A stretch of 41,634 bases of DNA, taken from Rhodopila globiformis (GTDB taxonomy: Bacteria > Pseudomonadota > Alphaproteobacteria > Acetobacterales > Acetobacteraceae). Where the stretch lies: assembly GCF_002937115.1 (NCBI RefSeq), contig NZ_NHRY01000182.1:56318-97951 (forward strand). Direction: 5' to 3'. This document shows, piece by piece, positions 33,732 to 41,402 of this stretch. The position numbers were made by a program, and so were the translations under genes. The first letter of the stretch is position 1. Each line of letters starts with the position of its first letter. The notes below the pieces were generated by a model. That model worked only from the letters and a program-made list of their open reading frames with translations, was not told the DNA's origin and searched no databases.

Positions 33732-33918
33732 CCAAGCCTGGAAATAGCGCTGCACCGTTGAATACGGCGGGAAATCCTTCGGCAGCAACCGCCACCGGCA
33801 GCGGACTGGGCAACGTAGAAGATCGTATTGACAACCTCACGCAGGCTGGTTGTGCGGATGCGTCCACACTGGCTGGAGGCGGCAGATATGGCTCGATCAA
33901 GGCCCATTCCGCATCCAT
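33732..33918 (-). pseudogene. IS5-family transposase N-terminal fragment
   Basis: Three different minus-strand frames carry successive pieces of the N-terminus of an IS5-type transposase: MDAEWALIEPYLPPP (from 33918), RTTSLREVVNTIFYV (near 33859), and MLPKDFPPYSTVQRYFQAW (33788-33732). At least two frameshifts separate them, and the catalytic DDE domain is absent. It is the eroded stump of an insertion sequence. Confidence 0.8.
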
Positions 33919-34162
33919 CAGGTCGCTTGCTCAGCGCAGCCCGCCTCGTCGATACTTCGGGCGCGTGATTTCAGTCCGGGCCATCTGGATTCGCCCGGTG
34001 TCTTTGCAAAGGCGAGAGAATCCGAACCGCTGAAATCATGCAACCCCTGCCTGACTTCGACCATCCCCGCCCGAGCGAGCTATCTTGCCAGCCCCGATAA
34101 TCCATTGACGAAGCACGCTTTTAGCGTCGGCCAGTCGGGAATGTCCGCAAATCCCCCAAGCC

Positions 34163-35323
34163 TCATCCCTGCACGGAGATATCCGTCAGCCGCCGGTGCT
34201 CATCCATCGCAAAGCGGTCCGTCATGCCCGCCACATAGTCGCAGACGGTCACAGCCGATCGCTGCATCCCGCCCGCCCCGGCGCGGGGGCGCCAGTCGTC
34301 CGGCAGCAGCGTGGGGTTGTCGTGCAGGATGCGGAACACCCCCTCGGTCAGCCGCCGCGCCTTGTTGGTCATGCGGTTGACCCGCCAGTGGCGGTACATC
34401 CGGGCGAACAGGAAATCCTTGATCGCCTGGTTGGCGTCCGCCATTGCCGGGCTGAACGCCACCACGCGCTGCTTGCTGCGGCGGATGGCGTCGGGACTGT
34501 CCGGGTCCAGGCTGGCCAGGCAGCGGCGGGTTTCGGCGATCAGGTCGGTGACCAAGGCATTGATCACCCGCCGCAGCATCTCGTGCCGCAGCCGCGGCGG
34601 CGGCACGTCCAGGCTGGATTTCTGCGCCGCCGCCAGCGCCTCGCCCACAATCGGCAGATGGTGCAGGTCGTCCACGCGGAACAGCTGGGCGCGCAGCCCG
34701 TCGTCCAGGTCGTGGCTGTGATAGGCGATGTCGTCGGACATGGCGGCGACCTGCGCCTCGGCGCCGGCGTGGGTGTCCAGGTCAAGCGGATAGCGCTCGT
34801 CGTAATCCGCGATATAGGCCGGCGGCTTCGGCAGCGGGCCGTTGTGCTTGACCAGGCCCTCCAGCGTCTCCCAGGTCAGGTTCAGCCCGTCCCAGCCGGC
34901 GTAGCGGCTTTCCAGCAGGGTCACCACGCGCAGGCTCTGGGCGTTGTGGTCGAAGCCACCGAACGGCTTCATCGCCTGGTTCAGCGCCTCCTCGCCGGCG
35001 TGGCCGAACGGCGGGTGGCCCAGGTCGTGCGCCAGCGCCAGCGCCTCGGTCAGGTCCTCGTCCAGCCCCAGCGCGCGGGCGACGGAGCGGGCGATCTGCG
35101 CCACCTCGATGCTGTGGGTCAGGCGGGTGCGGTAGAAGTCGCCTTCATGATTGACGAAGACCTGGGTCTTGTACTGCAGTTTTCGAAATGCCGAGCTGTG
35201 GATGATGCGGTCGCGGTCGCGCTGCCAGGGCGAGCGGGTCTCCGCCTCGGGCTCAGGGTGCAGACGCCCGCGCGCGGTGGCTGGGGAGACGGCGTAGCGG
35301 GCCAAGGGGGAAACACCGGGCAT
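34163..35323 (-). CDS. dgt: Deoxyguanosinetriphosphate triphosphohydrolase-like protein
   Basis: 386 residues from the ATG at 35323. It is an HD-domain dNTPase that cleaves dNTPs to nucleoside and triphosphate. HD-domain ligands are visible in TRLTHSIEVAQI (His) and LAHDLGHPPFGHAGEEAL (His-Asp), with a later aspartate in MSDDIAYHSHDLDDG. The N-terminal RDRDRIIHSSAFRKLQYKTQV is the type 2 dgt signature. It is divergent from erpA with about 70 bases between starts, an arrangement common in Acetobacteraceae. An upstream TTG at 35344 is possible but less likely. Confidence 0.94.
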   Translation of the reverse strand: MPGVSPLARYAVSPATARGRLHPEPEAETRSPWQRDRDRIIHSSAFRKLQYKTQVFVNHEGDFYRTRLTHSIEVAQIARSVARALGLDEDLTEALALAHDLGHPPFGHAGEEALNQAMKPFGGFDHNAQSLRVVTLLESRYAGWDGLNLTWETLEGLVKHNGPLPKPPAYIADYDERYPLDLDTHAGAEAQVAAMSDDIAYHSHDLDDGLRAQLFRVDDLHHLPIVGEALAAAQKSSLDVPPPRLRHEMLRRVINALVTDLIAETRRCLASLDPDSPDAIRRSKQRVVAFSPAMADANQAIKDFLFARMYRHWRVNRMTNKARRLTEGVFRILHDNPTLLPDDWRPRAGAGGMQRSAVTVCDYVAGMTDRFAMDEHRRLTDISVQG

Positions 35324-35391
35324 GCCCCGAGGCGATACACACAATTATGTCCCGCTTCAATTCCGCCGGCACATTCCCTATGTTGTACCGC

Positions 35392-35727
35392 ATGGACAAG
35401 TTTTCCGTCACCGATCGCGCCGCCGCCCGTATTGCCGAGATTGTCGCCGAGACGCGGCAGCCGCCCGACGCCGCCTTGCGCGTCGCCGTGCTGGCCGGCG
35501 GATGTTCCGGCTTTCAGTACCGGTTCGAGTTCGACGGCCACCTGCAGCCGGACGACCTGATCATCCAGCACGGCGACGCCCGGGTGGTGGTGGATCCCGT
35601 CAGCATGGATCTGCTGGGGGGCGCGGAACTGGACTACACCGAGGCGCTGATGGGCAGCCACTTCGCGGTGCGGAACCCGAATGCCAAGTCTGCCTGTGGA
35701 TGCGGCACCAGCTTCTCGGTCGATTGA
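35392..35727 (+). CDS. erpA: Iron-sulfur cluster insertion protein ErpA (HesB/IscA type)
   Basis: 111 residues from the ATG at 35392. It is an A-type carrier that delivers Fe-S clusters to apo-proteins. The three ligand cysteines are present: C38 in GGCSGFQY and C102/C104 in ACGCGTSF. The N-terminal VTDRAAARIAEIV helix and the DPVSMDLLGGAELDYTEAL block are standard. In-frame starts at 35347 and 35380 exist, but the sequence before 35392 is not family-like and lacks a ribosome site. A weak hairpin (35743-35761) follows the stop. Confidence 0.92.
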   Translation: MDKFSVTDRAAARIAEIVAETRQPPDAALRVAVLAGGCSGFQYRFEFDGHLQPDDLIIQHGDARVVVDPVSMDLLGGAELDYTEALMGSHFAVRNPNAKSACGCGTSFSVD

Positions 35728-35873
35728 AGCCCGGCACGGCGTCCCGGATCTGGTGTCCGGGTAAACGAGTGAACCCAGATTTGGCGCCTGACGACCGATT
35801 CGGCGCAATGAACTGCGCGCGGCCCGCAGGAATCCGCCATTCAGGCTGCTGGAATTTTGTGCAGTGCCATGAT

Positions 35874-36236
35874 TTAGTGGGAACCTCCTGGCAAAGGCGA
35901 GCACGCGGGGCTCCGGTTTCGGACGGCGCAGGTCCGACAGGACGTTGGTATCGAGCAGCCAGCCGGCCACACATCGACCCCGCGCACCGGGGCGCGCACG
36001 CCTTCCGGCACGATGTCGATGTCGCGGCAGGGCGAGGCCTGCATGGCGGCGATCAGGGCCTCACCGGACCGGTCGCCCTCGCGGCGATGAAAGTCCTGCG
36101 CCGAGACGACGACTTCCCCGCGCCCGGGCTCGGTGACGATCCGCGTCCCTTCGCCGTGCGCGCGCGTTCGCTGAAGCGGCGAGTGGCCGGGGCTGCGGGG
36201 CCGCTTCTTCTTCTTCGTCGGCGGAGTCCCGGTCAA
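35874..36236 (-). pseudogene. Decayed Phd/YefM-type antitoxin
   Basis: The middle of this 120-codon frame is recognisably a Phd-type antitoxin: EVVVSAQDFHRREGDR, then GEALIAAMQASPCRDIDIVP and VRAPVRGVDV, where such proteins normally stop. Here the frame runs on into sequence that in another frame encodes the start of the VapC toxin. The N-terminus (KKKKRPRSPGH) does not resemble the DNA-binding part of the family. Both ends are therefore damaged. Confidence 0.65.
35878..35970 (-). pseudogene. Truncated VapC-type PIN toxin, N-terminal fragment
   Basis: From a GTG at 35970 the frame reads AGWLLDTNVLSDLRRPKPEP and RVLAFARR, the standard opening of the VapC partner of this antitoxin type, including the first catalytic aspartate (DTNV). 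After about 31 residues similarity ends, and the remaining PIN domain with its other acidic residues is missing. Together with 35874-36236 it is a dead toxin-antitoxin module. Confidence 0.75.
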
Positions 36237-36450
36237 TCTGGTTATAGCGACCAGACTGTCATCATCGGCCCGAGACTCGCAAGGATCCTGCCTTTCATCC
36301 GGCCCGGCCTGTCTGCCGTATGATCATTTCCTTTGTCATGCGTGATGTTCGGGGCAGGAGCGGCGTCCTGACGTCGGCGGCAGCCCGGTGCGTGCGGTCC
36401 ATCCGGCGGGTCGCCATCGGTATCCGACTGGCCTTCAGCGCTTAAGCGGT

Positions 36451-36460
36451 TATCATGATA
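36451..36460. promoter_or_regulatory. Short palindrome upstream of the RHH antitoxin
   Basis: TATCATGATA is a perfect 10-bp palindrome 30 bases before the antitoxin start. Ribbon-helix-helix antitoxins usually bind such short palindromes to repress their own operon, so an operator is plausible. Confidence 0.4.
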
Positions 36461-36489
36461 GACGCCTATCGGCTTTTCAGGAGGATGCC

Positions 36490-36750
36490 ATGCCGGACGA
36501 CACGACCCGCTGGACCGTTTCGGTGTCAAAAGCCACCGACATCGCCGTGCGCAGTTTTCTGGCGCAGCGCGGCATGAAGAAAGGCGATCTGTCGAAATTC
36601 ATCGAGGACGCCGTCAAATGGCGCGTGCTCGACCAGACCATGGCCGAGGCCCGTGGCAAGTTTGCCGACGTGCCGCGGGAGGAACTGGAGTCATTGATCA
36701 ATGAGGCCGTCGCCGCCACGCGCCAGGCGAAGTCCCCCAAGGCGACATGA
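36490..36750 (+). CDS. Ribbon-helix-helix antitoxin of a PIN-family module
   Basis: 86 residues from the ATG at 36490, which has a perfect AGGAGG six bases upstream. The N-terminal strand TRWTVSVSKATDIAVRSFLA followed by GMKKGDLSKFIEDAVKWRV is a ribbon-helix-helix DNA-binding fold. The acidic C-terminal part (DVPREELESLINEAVAATR) should wrap the toxin. The PIN toxin starts three bases after its stop, the normal antitoxin-first order. Confidence 0.85.
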   Translation: MPDDTTRWTVSVSKATDIAVRSFLAQRGMKKGDLSKFIEDAVKWRVLDQTMAEARGKFADVPREELESLINEAVAATRQAKSPKAT

Positions 36751-36753
36751 GGC

Positions 36754-37173
36754 GTGCGGCTCGTCATTGATACGAATGTCCTCATCCGTGCCTTGCTCTC
36801 GGGCACGTCGCTGCCGGCCCACCTTATCGTGCTGTGGCGCGAGGGCCGGTTCGACCTTCTGACGTCGGTCGAACAGTTGGATGAACTGATGCGCGTGACC
36901 CGCTATCCGAGAATATGTGAGCGGCTGTCCCCGGCGCTGGCGGGCCGGCTCATCAACGAACTGCGTGACATTGCCACCGTGATCGATCGACTTCCTGTCG
37001 TCACCGCCTTGGCTGACCAGGCCGATAATTATCTCCTGGCCATGGCCGTGGCGGGTTCAGCGGACTTTCTGGTTACCGGTGACAAGCGCGATCTGCTGGC
37101 CCTCAGGCTGTATGAGGGCACCAGGATTATGACAGCGCGCGACTTTCTTGCGTTGCATCGGCGGCTGCCGTGA
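36754..37173 (+). CDS. PIN-domain toxin (putative toxin-antitoxin ribonuclease)
   Basis: 139 residues from a GTG. The PIN fold is shown by LVIDTNVLIRALL (first aspartate, D6), by TSVEQLDELMRVTRYP (glutamate), and by NYLLAMAVAGSADFLVTGDKRDLLAL (aspartates in the last acidic pair). This is the family often named putative toxin component, PIN family, acting as a Mg-dependent RNase. It is paired with the RHH antitoxin three bases upstream. Confidence 0.9.
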   Translation: MRLVIDTNVLIRALLSGTSLPAHLIVLWREGRFDLLTSVEQLDELMRVTRYPRICERLSPALAGRLINELRDIATVIDRLPVVTALADQADNYLLAMAVAGSADFLVTGDKRDLLALRLYEGTRIMTARDFLALHRRLP

Positions 37174-37341
37174 CCGAATGGCGGTCGCGCCGCTGCCCAT
37201 CCTGGTTCGGCGGCGCAGGGCTTCCAGGATCCAAGGCCGCGGGTCGAATGTCACACGCTGTCGCGGGACCGGCTGGGACTGGTGCGCGCCGTCACAGACC
37301 ACCACGGCCCGCCTGGGGGCGCCAGTCAGCATTCGGCGCCT

Positions 37342-37770
37342 TCATGCTCCGCCCCGCAACGGGTTGACGATCGCGAGCCCTGCGAAATCCCTTTCGTTAT
37401 CAGTAACAACGACGCAACCGTTGGCTTCGGCCACCGCGGCGATGATCATGTCGAGCGCGCTGCGCGGCCGGCCTTTTGCTTTCCCCTCGGCCATCAGCCG
37501 AGCCCAGATCAGGCCCGCCGCCGCGTCGAAGGGAAGGACGCGGCCCGCGAACAGCGCCTGAGGCCCCTCGGGACCGTCAAACCAGGCTTCAAGCCGGTCG
37601 CGCCGCTTTCCGGCGGGCTCTTCCAGCACGATGCGGCGTATCTCCGCCACGGTCAGCGAGGCGATGAACAGGTCCTGGTCCGCCTGCTGCGACATCCAGG
37701 CGATCAACGACCCGGATGGGTTCGGCTTCACACTGTTGCTGATGATGGCGGTATCCAGCAGGTAGCGCAT
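37342..37770 (-). CDS. vapC: VapC-family PIN toxin
   Basis: 142 residues. MRYLLDTAIISNSVKPNP gives the first catalytic aspartate (D6), SLTVAEIRRIVLEEPAG the glutamate, and SALDMIIAAVAEANGCVVVTDNERDF the remaining acidic residues. VapC toxins are RNases that cut tRNA or rRNA. The start overlaps the antitoxin stop by one base. DTAI in place of the commoner DTNV or DTCV is a mild variant that keeps the aspartate. Confidence 0.92.
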   Translation of the reverse strand: MRYLLDTAIISNSVKPNPSGSLIAWMSQQADQDLFIASLTVAEIRRIVLEEPAGKRRDRLEAWFDGPEGPQALFAGRVLPFDAAAGLIWARLMAEGKAKGRPRSALDMIIAAVAEANGCVVVTDNERDFAGLAIVNPLRGGA

Positions 37771-38069
37771 CAGATCGCGACGTCGCGCCCCGTCTCCCGC
37801 GGACGCTGAAGGTCGAGGTCGGCGCCAACCAGCGGCGAACGGCGAAGCGCCGCGAGAATGCCGCCCGTCCGGGGCGGTTCACCGGCGATCGCCTGGCTGA
37901 CGGCAGCGCGCAGCCGCGATGCCTCCGGCCCCTCCTGCGCCAGCCGGCGTGCGAGGGCGCGGATGAGGTCCCGGTCAGCCTCGCGGCCAAGCACTTCAAA
38001 GCGGGCGAGGCCGCGTTCGCCGAGGCGGGCGCGGTAGGCCCGGATGGCGCGGCTTTGGGAATTGCCCAT
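37770..38069 (-). CDS. vapB: Antitoxin of the VapC module
   Basis: 99 residues from the ATG at 38069. It opens with SQSRAIRAYRARLGERGLARFEVLGREADRDL, a ribbon-helix-helix-like N-terminus typical of antitoxins paired with this VapC type, and ends in RTGGILAALRRSPLVGADLDLQRPRETGRDV, the toxin-wrapping tail. It is directly coupled to vapC. A good sigma-70 promoter lies just upstream. Confidence 0.85.
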   Translation of the reverse strand: MGNSQSRAIRAYRARLGERGLARFEVLGREADRDLIRALARRLAQEGPEASRLRAAVSQAIAGEPPRTGGILAALRRSPLVGADLDLQRPRETGRDVAI

Positions 38070-38094
38070 GGACGGGGCCCGTGCTGCTTCCAGT

Positions 38095-38123
38095 AATATA
38101 TCCGGTGAAGCCGGGGTTATCAA
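38095..38123 (-). promoter_or_regulatory. Sigma-70-type promoter of vapBC
   Basis: On the minus strand TTGATA (38118-38123), a 17-base spacer, and TATATT (38095-38100), ending 26 bases before the vapB ATG. Both hexamers are close to consensus. Confidence 0.65.
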
Positions 38124-38193
38124 GACACGCCGGCTCCTCAATCGGCCGGGCGGGCGAGGGGATATCCGGGCAGCGCAACCCGAACGCGGACCG

Positions 38194-38532
38194 TCATGTG
38201 CCGATCAGCGCTCGGATCTTCGCGCGGATGACCGCCATTTCCTCCCGCGTTGCCACGCCTTTGCGGATCGCCCCTCGGGTCCGCCAATCAAGGCTCTTCA
38301 CCTGGTCGGCGAGCGCGACGCTCGGCGGCGACCCCGACAGCGGCACTTCGAACGGGTACCCCTTGATATTCGTGGTCACCGGACAGCAGACCAACAGGCC
38401 GATGCGACCATTGTAGGCCGCAGGGCTGAGCACGACGGCCGGCCGGTGTCCAGCCTGCTCGTGCCCGGTTTGCGGATCGAAGTCGAGCCAGATGATATCG
38501 CCTGTATCCGGCACATAGCCGCCTTGACCCAC
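38194..38532 (-). CDS. mazF: MazF/PemK-family endoribonuclease toxin
   Basis: 112 residues from a GTG at 38532 that abuts the mazE stop. The MazF fold is evident from YVPDTGDIIWLDFDPQTGHEQAGHRPAVVLSPAAYN, from GLLVCCPVTTNIKGYPFEVPL and from ALADQVKSLDWRTRG. MazF cuts single-stranded mRNA at short sequence motifs, using an Arg in the RPAVVLS loop and a Thr in CPVTT. It has an intact partner, mazE. Confidence 0.92.
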   Translation of the reverse strand: MGQGGYVPDTGDIIWLDFDPQTGHEQAGHRPAVVLSPAAYNGRIGLLVCCPVTTNIKGYPFEVPLSGSPPSVALADQVKSLDWRTRGAIRKGVATREEMAVIRAKIRALIGT

Positions 38533-38775
38533 CTACAGAATTTCCTTGCCGACCGGAGGGCCGAAGTCGATTTCCGCGTGAATATTCTCGTCGGACACCG
38601 CTGCGAGCAGGTCCGCGAGGTTGAACGCCGGTTCCGGTATCGGCTCTATGATCACGCGACCGCCTTCCTCGCGGATGTCCACGGGTTGGTCGAGCGACAG
38701 CCTGGCCGCTTCCATCACGGCGGCCGGGATGCGGACCGAGGCGCTGTTGCCCCATTTCCTGACCAGAACCCGCAT
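38533..38775 (-). CDS. mazE: MazE-family antitoxin
   Basis: 80 residues from the ATG at 38775, chosen over the ATG at 38781 because AGGA lies six bases upstream. The AbrB/MazE swapped-hairpin DNA-binding domain is MRVLVRKWGNSASVRIP followed by VDIREEGGRVIIEPI. The acidic tail (LLAAVSDENIHAEIDFG) should neutralise MazF. It is first in the mazE-mazF operon and preceded by a palindromic operator. Confidence 0.92.
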   Translation of the reverse strand: MRVLVRKWGNSASVRIPAAVMEAARLSLDQPVDIREEGGRVIIEPIPEPAFNLADLLAAVSDENIHAEIDFGPPVGKEIL

Positions 38776-38786
38776 TGGCATTCCTA

Positions 38787-38803
38787 TATCGACAATGTCG
38801 ATA
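38787..38803. promoter_or_regulatory. Palindromic operator of mazEF
   Basis: TATCGACAATGTCGATA is a perfect 17-base palindrome 12 bases upstream of the mazE ATG, within a longer imperfect one (CCTAT ... ATAGG). It overlaps the -10 region, as expected for MazE autorepression. Confidence 0.7.
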
Positions 38804-38829
38804 CATAGGGGCGGCCGCCACGGCGTCAA
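38802..38829 (-). promoter_or_regulatory. Promoter of mazEF
   Basis: On the minus strand TTGACG (38824-38829), a 16-base spacer and TATGTA (38802-38807). The operator begins inside the -10 hexamer. Confidence 0.55.
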
Positions 38830-38911
38830 TGCCGCGTTCGTGGCGAAACGCGCGACGTACAGCGGTGACCCGTGTTATGATCCAGCCCATGGGCCAGAGA
38901 CACAAACCGGC

Positions 38912-39265
38912 ATGGCGATGAGGACGGCAACCGACATCCTTCCCATTGAGGCAGCATCTCGCCTCGCGGCCTATAAACGCGACGTCCAGCGCGCGCTGCC
39001 GGGCGTGGAAAAAATGATCCTGTTCGGCTCCCGCGCCCGCAACCAGGCGCGCGCCGACAGTGACTACGACATCGCCGTCGTGGTCCGCGATCTGGCGGAT
39101 CGCCGGCATGTCCGGCGCGTTCTTTCCAGCCTGGCTTATGACCATATCCTGAGTGGCTTCTTTATCCGGCCGATCCCCTTGCCGTCTGATTATCTTCGAC
39201 CGCGCGGACGGCGGGTGACGGAGCTGGCCGAGGACATCCTGCGCGACGGCGTGGAAATCACGTGA
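38912..39265 (+). CDS. MNT-domain nucleotidyltransferase (antitoxin of a HEPN/MNT pair)
   Basis: 117 residues from the ATG at 38912 (38918 is an alternative). It carries the minimal nucleotidyltransferase motif: FGSRARNQA, with G39-S40, then DSDYDIAVVV with catalytic aspartates D51 and D53. In HEPN/MNT modules this protein disarms the HEPN RNase, in studied cases by AMPylating it. The C-terminal half (HILSGFFIRPIPLPSDYL) is not typical of the shortest MntA proteins. It overlaps the HEPN gene by four bases (GTGA) and has a TATGAT hexamer at 38876-38881. Confidence 0.87.
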   Translation: MAMRTATDILPIEAASRLAAYKRDVQRALPGVEKMILFGSRARNQARADSDYDIAVVVRDLADRRHVRRVLSSLAYDHILSGFFIRPIPLPSDYLRPRGRRVTELAEDILRDGVEIT

Positions 39266-39666
39266 GTTCCGATCCCGATCGGGCAGCGGTATCCTGGCAG
39301 AAGGCGGAAGCGCACCTCCGCGAGGCCTTGGCGCAGGATCCGGATGCCTCGCCGATGGCTGTCATCCACGCCAGCGACTATGCCATGTTCCATGCGGCCC
39401 GGGCGGTCCTGTTTCATGCGGCCGGCCGTGCGCCAAAGCGGCACGATGGGGTTATCCAGCAGTTCGGACTGCTGGTCCGGGACGGGGATGACGCTCTGAG
39501 GGCCACCGGGAAAGCATTCAACGAAGTGAAGGACGAAAGAACCGCGGCCGATTACGACGAGACGATCGTGCCATCACCCGAGGAAGCCAGAGAGGCGCTA
39601 CTGGCGGCCGGCAGCTTCCTTGCGGTCTGTGGTGTCCGGTACAGGCTCCGCCCGTCTTCCGCTTGA
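39262..39666 (+). CDS. HEPN-domain protein (toxin partner of the MNT protein)
   Basis: 134 residues from a GTG overlapping the MNT stop. It is all-helical, with ASDYAMFHAARAVLFHAAG typical of HEPN proteins. The RNase motif RX4-6H is present as R56-APKR-H61, followed by DGV rather than the XY of the HepT type. The C-terminal ADYDETIVPSPEEAREAL helix completes the fold. In such pairs the HEPN dimer is an RNA-cleaving toxin. The missing tyrosine next to the histidine suggests a regulatory difference from characterised HepT/MntA. Confidence 0.85.
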   Translation: MSSDPDRAAVSWQKAEAHLREALAQDPDASPMAVIHASDYAMFHAARAVLFHAAGRAPKRHDGVIQQFGLLVRDGDDALRATGKAFNEVKDERTAADYDETIVPSPEEAREALLAAGSFLAVCGVRYRLRPSSA

Positions 39667-39897
39667 GCAGGCGAACGGTCGAGGCGTCGCTCCGCATCAT
39701 CGCTGACGACCGGGCATAAGGCGCCTGGGTTGCACGCCTGAGCATGGCATGGCGCCAACACTTTTCGCCCCGTCATACGCCGGCGGCTTCCGGGCGAGGC
39801 GTGGTCCCGTGGTGACCACAAACCTTTCCGGCGTTACACTGTTGTGCCGCTTGGCCCGCCGGTTGACCCTGGGCGCCGATGCAACGGGAGATGCGCC

Positions 39898-40155
39898 ATG
39901 GAACTTTCGATCCGCGAGGCGAAAGCGCGCTTCGCCGAAGCCGCCGCGGCCGCCGCTCGCGGCGAGCCCGTTGTCGTCACCAGATACGGCCGTCCGTTCG
40001 TCGAACTGGTGTCCGCGCAACGGACCTCCGGCATGGATTTCGAGAAGGCGGAGAACGTCCGCCGCGCGCTTGGGCTGGATGGCCTCACCGTGCGTTTGCC
40101 GGCCGATTTCGATGATCCGGCGTTCAGCCGGCATGGGCCCGGCCTGCCGGATTGA
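39898..40155 (+). CDS. Phd/YefM-type antitoxin without a partner toxin
   Basis: 85 residues from the ATG at 39898, with GGGAG seven bases upstream. The N-terminal MELSIREAKARFAEAAAAAA and GEPVVVTRYGRPFVELV are the DNA-binding Phd/YefM fold. The C-terminal FEKAENVRRALGLDG and DFDDPAFSRHG are the toxin-binding tail usual for partners of a PIN toxin. No PIN or RelE/Doc gene follows: the next gene is a phosphoribosyltransferase about 80 bases on. The toxin appears to have been lost, or the antitoxin acts in trans. Confidence 0.85.
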   Translation: MELSIREAKARFAEAAAAAARGEPVVVTRYGRPFVELVSAQRTSGMDFEKAENVRRALGLDGLTVRLPADFDDPAFSRHGPGLPD

Positions 40156-40232
40156 GACGGCTGTTGGCGCGAGGCCGATGCGGTCTTGCGACGCGTGTTT
40201 GAAAATACACCGGAAAGTTGCATACCAGAAGC

Positions 40233-41027
40233 ATGCCGGGTTTCATTCCTCGCACGCCATGGCCTGCCGACTTTCCCGAAGTCGCCATTCACAGTGTGCA
40301 GAAGATCCGGGACAGCCACCCGTTTTACGCTGCGGCGAAGTCTGGCGACCCCGTGGCCGCCAAGGCCTTGGTTATGGATCTGCTGGCCATGGACGCCGCC
40401 GATCGGCTCGGCCGCCTGTTGGCGGGTCGCCGGCCGCTTGTCCTGGCGGTGACCGCCGATGAGGTCACAGGCTTCAACGTGATCCCTGATGCCATGGCAC
40501 AGGCGCTCGCCGCCGAGCTTGGCCTGGCGGCCGCGGCCGGCTGCGTCGTGCAGTCCACCAAGGTTGGTCACACGAAGGCAAGCGGGTGGCACCGCCTCGT
40601 GACGCCGCCGCTGTTTACCGGCGATGTGGTTGCCGGCGCCGATTATCGTCTGGTTGACGATCATGTCGGGTTTGGCGGTACGCTTGCCAATCTGCGAGGC
40701 TTTGTCGAGCACCACGGCGGCCATGTGCCGGGCATGACAACCCTGACGGAAACCCGCGAAGCTCGGCATAGTGCGGTTCGCCAGGACGTGCCGGATGTGC
40801 TAAGCAACAAGCATGGATACGAACTCGAGCAATTCTGGCGCGCCGAATTCGGCCACGGCACCGAATGCCTTACAAACATCGAGGCCGGATACCTATGTCG
40901 TGTTGAATCCGTTGCCGCCATCAAGGATCGAATGGCTGAAGCGGCAGAGTCTGCGCGTCGCCGAGGTTTTTCAGCCGGATTCGAAATGCCCCCCGATTCG
41001 CCCGGCGGGCTGACAGGGCGCGCCTGA
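40233..41027 (+). CDS. Phosphoribosyltransferase-domain protein
   Basis: 264 residues from the ATG at 40233. A type I phosphoribosyltransferase fold is indicated by the PRPP-binding loop LVDDHVGFGGTLANLRGF at about residues 140-157 (two aspartates, then GxGGT) and the preceding strand AAGCVVQSTKVGHTKASGW. The region before it (TADEVTGFNVIPDAMAQALA) should be the hood. The specific base acceptor cannot be told. Such proteins occur in integrative elements and plasmids rather than core purine or pyrimidine operons, and its neighbours here are toxin-antitoxin genes. A TTG start at 40218 is possible. Confidence 0.72.
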   Translation: MPGFIPRTPWPADFPEVAIHSVQKIRDSHPFYAAAKSGDPVAAKALVMDLLAMDAADRLGRLLAGRRPLVLAVTADEVTGFNVIPDAMAQALAAELGLAAAAGCVVQSTKVGHTKASGWHRLVTPPLFTGDVVAGADYRLVDDHVGFGGTLANLRGFVEHHGGHVPGMTTLTETREARHSAVRQDVPDVLSNKHGYELEQFWRAEFGHGTECLTNIEAGYLCRVESVAAIKDRMAEAAESARRRGFSAGFEMPPDSPGGLTGRA

Positions 41028-41402
41028 CGACGGGGCGCGCGCCGGCGGCAGCATCGGGCTGGACGCGGATGTATTTTCGATTGGGTTCCTGATGACGAAG
41101 CCAACCGGTGCTGTGCCCGTCAGGCAGCGAAACGCTGTTGTCGCCGATGCGTCTTGGTTGCGTCCTCCGACGACACTGGCAAGCGCGGCCGGACGGCGTT
41201 ATCCTACGGTCATGGACACCCTAAGACCAACGGATCGGGACCGCTTCCGGGACGGAGACCGAGGCGCAAAGGCAGGCGCGGCTTGCCCGGGTGATGGCAT
41301 CGGTCGTCAGAGGCCGCATCTTGACTGGCAATTTCGGGCGGACTGGCATTTGATTTCGGGAGGGGGTTGATGCCGATTCGCTGCTGGTGAGGAGCAATAG
41401 AA
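41028..41402. other. Spacer without a clear gene
   Basis: 375 bases after the phosphoribosyltransferase. Short plus-strand frames (for example AQRQARLARVMASVVRGRI near 41260-41320) look faintly protein-like but lack starts or are interrupted, so a decayed gene is possible. No repeat or RNA gene is seen. Confidence 0.35.

Larger units (their letters stand above)
33517..34162. other. Intergenic spacer with a transposase remnant and a dispersed repeat
   Basis: 646 bases between pdxA and dgt. It holds the second copy of a short dispersed repeat (33663-33725) and a frameshifted IS5-type transposase fragment (33732-33918). From 33930 to 34160 nothing is recognised. Confidence 0.6.

Noticed and set aside
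34196-35560. Plus-strand open frame of 454 codons running toward erpA
   Set aside because: Antisense to dgt and out of frame with erpA; no domain.
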